Shown piece after piece: positions 6,819-9,094 of a stretch of DNA of 9,094 nt. The stretch's first letter is position 1, and each line of letters begins with the position of its first letter. The position numbers were made by a program, and so were the translations under genes. Source of the DNA: Chryseobacterium gleum (GTDB taxonomy: Bacteria; Bacteroidota; Bacteroidia; Flavobacteriales_D; Crocinitomicaceae); the NCBI GenBank assembly GCA_943326825.2, contig CALPUT020000081.1, forward strand, positions 1 through 9,094. Direction: 5' to 3'. The notes beneath the pieces were generated by a model. That model was given only the letters and a program-made list of their open reading frames with translations, made no database searches and was not told the origin of the DNA.

Positions 6819-8249
6819 TTGTTTAAGAAAGAAGCGATTATCATTTATGCGAGTGTTTTATATGCTCTGCTAACGCTTTATTTTGTTTGGCAAGATCAAG
6901 CCTATTTTTCATTGGCTTCCATTGGATTATTAGCGATTTATTTTGCCATCTTTTATACAGAATGGACGTTTCTAAGTCTTGCTTTTTTAACGCCAATTTC
7001 AGTTAATATTGAGGAATACACCAAAAGTTTTGGATTATTTATTCCTACAGAACCAATGTTATTTGGGATTATGTTGTTGTTAGTTTTACAACAATTGAAA
7101 TCTAGAATTTTACCAAAAGAAATCTGGAAAAACCCTATTATCATAGCCGTTGGATTTTATCTTTTATGGATTTTCATTACTTCTATCACAAGTACACACG
7201 TTCTTCCTTCTCTAAAATTTTTATTGGCTAGATTGTGGTTTATCGTTCCGGTTTTATTGTTTGGAACAATTGCCTTTAAAAAAGAAGTCAATGTGAAAGC
7301 ATTCATTTGGTTGTATTGTTCAGGAATGATGATTGCCATGATTTACACTGTTTTCACACATGCTGGATACGCTTTTGGAGAAAAGGAAAGTCATTGGGTG
7401 ATGTGGCCGTTTTTCAAAGATCATACGATTTATGGTTGTATGGTAGCGTTTATTGTACCATTGACATTTGGACTTTATTTTTCTAAAAAACACACGCCTC
7501 TGGTACAAGCAATTCTTATTATTTACATCGTTGTTACATTAATTGCTTTGTATTTTTCTTACACACGTGCAGCTTGGTTAAGTGTATTTGCTGCAGTGGG
7601 AGTTTGGGGATTGATCCATTTTAAAATCAAATTCAGTTTAATTGCATCCATCGTTGGTTTTATTGCAGTAACATTATTCTTTTCGTGGGACGCTATTCAA
7701 ATTGAAATGGCGAGAAATAAATCGGAACATACAACTGAAGATTTTGGAGAGCGTTTACAAAGTGCAACGAATGTTACAACAGACGCTTCAAATTTAGAGC
7801 GATTAAATAGATGGTCATGTGCTATTTCAATGTTTGAAGCAAGACCTGTTTTTGGATTTGGACCAGGAACGTATGCTTTTGAATATGCTCGCTTTCAAGA
7901 ACCAGAAAACTTAACAATTATTTCTACTTCAAATGGTGATGGAGGGAATGCACATAGTGAATATTTAGGACCAATGGCTGAGATGGGCTTTTTGGGTTTA
8001 ATTAGTGTTTTACTCATTATCGCTGCTATTTTTTATAAAGGAATTACACTCTACAATAATTGGCCAATCGAAGAGAAAGAAATGCGCATCATTATCCTTT
8101 CTATGATCCTTGCTTTGGTGACATATTATGTTCATGCAGTCTTAAATAATTTCTTAGATACAGATAAAGCAGCCGTTCCAATTTGGGCTTTTTGTGCAAG
8201 TTTTGTTGCTTTAGAAATTCAATTGAATAAGAAAAAATTAACCCAATAA
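6819..8249 (+). CDS. O-antigen ligase / Wzy-type polymerase family protein
   Basis: This multi-pass inner-membrane protein would either polymerise lipid-linked repeat units (Wzy) or transfer a glycan to an acceptor (WaaL type); the two share one family and cannot be separated here. It has 476 residues with roughly 10-12 hydrophobic segments. Family marks are FFKDHTIYGCMVAF (198-211), SYTRAAWLS (247-255, Arg250) and a large periplasmic loop at about 291-384 containing ERLNRWSCAISMFEARPVFGFGPGTY and NAHSEYLG with the conserved His379. The start is TTG, three bases after the wzz-like stop. An upstream extension is blocked by that stop in the same frame, and the first internal ATG (residue 80) would remove at least two membrane segments. 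The tight spacing implies translational coupling with the chain-length protein, which favours a Wzy role, though weakly. Confidence 0.87.
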   Translation: MFKKEAIIIYASVLYALLTLYFVWQDQAYFSLASIGLLAIYFAIFYTEWTFLSLAFLTPISVNIEEYTKSFGLFIPTEPMLFGIMLLLVLQQLKSRILPKEIWKNPIIIAVGFYLLWIFITSITSTHVLPSLKFLLARLWFIVPVLLFGTIAFKKEVNVKAFIWLYCSGMMIAMIYTVFTHAGYAFGEKESHWVMWPFFKDHTIYGCMVAFIVPLTFGLYFSKKHTPLVQAILIIYIVVTLIALYFSYTRAAWLSVFAAVGVWGLIHFKIKFSLIASIVGFIAVTLFFSWDAIQIEMARNKSEHTTEDFGERLQSATNVTTDASNLERLNRWSCAISMFEARPVFGFGPGTYAFEYARFQEPENLTIISTSNGDGGNAHSEYLGPMAEMGFLGLISVLLIIAAIFYKGITLYNNWPIEEKEMRIIILSMILALVTYYVHAVLNNFLDTDKAAVPIWAFCASFVALEIQLNKKKLTQ

Positions 8250-8281
8250 TAACCCAAATTTCAGCTATAATTATTAGCTTC

Positions 8282-8289
8282 AACATTTG
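8282..8289 (+). promoter_or_regulatory. weak candidate -7 box for the last gene
   Basis: AACATTTG differs from TAnnTTTG at the first base and lies 29 bases before the ATG at 8319. No clear -33 element precedes it. A short AGCTA/TAGCT hairpin (8263-8279) lies just upstream without a T-run. The 69-base gap and change of function make a separate promoter reasonable. Confidence 0.3.
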
Positions 8290-8318
8290 TAATTTTAATA
8301 AATCAAACTAATTAATAC

Positions 8319-9094
8319 ATGAAAAATATATTAACTATTTTCTTCTTGATTACATTAAATCTAAACCTATTTAGTCAGTTTCAATTAAATATTGCGGAAT
8401 ATCCTAAAATCAGCCATTCTCCTAAATTCAAAGAAATTGATTTTTCGAAATATGAACTTTTGAAAAAAGACGGCTTACCTCGAAAAGCTTTTGAGGAATT
8501 AAAACGTTTAGAAGTTAAAGCACTTACTGAAAAAAACACGAATGCATATTGGAAAATATTATCTGAAATCCAAAGTATTGTTGAACAAGCCCAATTCGAA
8601 CAAGAGGAGCAACAAAAAATAATTTGGGACTATGCTCAACAAGCTGAAAAATTAGAATTCCCATTCAATAATATGCTTCATTTTCATTTAAAAAATTGGA
8701 TGAGTTTGAATCGTTGGAATGAGTTCCTTTTCACATTTGATGATGAAAGTTTACTATGGCCAATTGATGGAAAAAATGTGAAATTGACGAATGGCGATTT
8801 ATCTGATCTAGTCAATTACCATCAAAAAATGATGATGGATAAACCAACTGAATTGATGAAAATGGAGCTCAATTCTATCCTTGAAAAAGATGAATTATCC
8901 GAACCAAGATCAATGGAATCTCTTTTCGAATATTTTGCTTTTTCAATTATCAATGAAACGGATTTTAATTCATTGGATATCAGTTTAAAAGATTCGTTGT
9001 ATTATGGTTACACGGATGAGCTTCCATCAGCAATAGATTTTTATGAGCCTGACTATTTCACATTTCAACTTTATTATCACCTTGAAAAATTAAC
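8319..9094 (+). CDS. secreted protein, probable alpha-2-macroglobulin family (3' partial)
   Basis: The frame is open from the ATG at 8319 to the window end (258 codons plus two bases), so this is the N-terminal part of a longer protein. Residues 1-20 are a signal peptide (Lys2, hydrophobic core ILTIFFLITLNLNLF, cleavage near FSQ|FQL). There is no lipobox Cys. The following region resembles the helical N-terminus of large Bacteroidota alpha-2-macroglobulin proteins: YELLKKDGLPRKAFEELKRLEVKA, then a helical stretch ending WDYAQQAEKLEFPFNNMLHFHLKNWM, and later EPRSMESLFEYFAFSIIN in the place of the usual 'RPTLYDF-AHRAL' block. If so, the full protein would be well over 1,000 residues and act as a periplasmic or surface protease trap. 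The diagnostic MG, bait and thioester regions lie outside the window, so the family call is a pattern match of moderate strength. Confidence 0.6.
   Translation, partial: MKNILTIFFLITLNLNLFSQFQLNIAEYPKISHSPKFKEIDFSKYELLKKDGLPRKAFEELKRLEVKALTEKNTNAYWKILSEIQSIVEQAQFEQEEQQKIIWDYAQQAEKLEFPFNNMLHFHLKNWMSLNRWNEFLFTFDDESLLWPIDGKNVKLTNGDLSDLVNYHQKMMMDKPTELMKMELNSILEKDELSEPRSMESLFEYFAFSIINETDFNSLDISLKDSLYYGYTDELPSAIDFYEPDYFTFQLYYHLEKL

Noticed and set aside
3425..8249. Idea that the block is a recently acquired island or a defence system
   Set aside because: Base composition and codon use look the same as in bamA and murI, no integrase, transposase, tRNA or direct-repeat boundary is seen, and every gene fits known polysaccharide families.
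8239..8279. Repeated TAACCCAA (8239-8246, 8250-8257) and an AGCTA/TAGCT hairpin after the ligase/polymerase gene
   Set aside because: The repeat is a short tandem duplication over the stop codon, and the hairpin has only 5 pairs with no T-run, so neither supports a terminator or mobile-element call.
6953..8286. Several 60-63-codon - strand frames across the ligase/polymerase gene and its 3' end
   Set aside because: All are short, antisense to well-supported coding sequence, and lack recognisable features or initiation signals.

Overview
The window looks like a chromosomal segment from a low-GC member of the Bacteroidota, most likely Flavobacteriales. The basis is the bamA - ompH/skp - ompH/skp - murI gene order, the style of the BamA barrel, matches to the Bacteroidota -7 promoter element TAnnTTTG, weak or absent Shine-Dalgarno sequences, and AT-rich codon use with every complete gene ending in TAA. 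The sequence alone does not give a genus. All seven complete genes and both partial genes lie on the + strand.

Region 1 (1-3424) is an envelope biogenesis block. It starts with the barrel domain of BamA (5' end outside the window), followed by two tandem, diverged OmpH/Skp-type periplasmic chaperones. A strong intrinsic terminator (2423-2453) closes this unit. Glutamate racemase (murI) follows behind its own TAnnTTTG box. BamA folds outer-membrane proteins, the Skp-like proteins escort them through the periplasm, and MurI supplies D-glutamate for peptidoglycan.

Region 2 (3425-8249) is a compact surface-polysaccharide block: an FkbM-family methyltransferase with a GTG start, a Wzx-like multi-pass flippase, a Wzz-like chain-length/co-polymerase protein without a kinase domain, and an O-antigen ligase/polymerase-family protein that begins with TTG 3 nt after the Wzz-like gene. 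These could flip, polymerise or ligate a lipid-linked glycan. No glycosyltransferase, nucleotide-sugar gene or initiating phosphoglycosyltransferase is present, so the glycan must be built by genes elsewhere. The fkbM and wzz-like genes share an identical 10-bp sequence containing the palindrome TAACGTTA near their predicted transcription starts.

Region 3 (8250-9094) holds the N-terminal 258 codons of a secreted protein that runs off the window and resembles the start of Bacteroidota alpha-2-macroglobulin-family proteins.

I see no tRNA, rRNA, CRISPR array, insertion sequence or phage gene. No stretch over 300 bases lacks a gene; the longest gap is 192 bases (2405-2596). I found no convincing new system. 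The points most worth checking are the unusual BamA C-terminus, the polysaccharide-processing genes without glycosyltransferases, and the shared promoter-proximal motifs.
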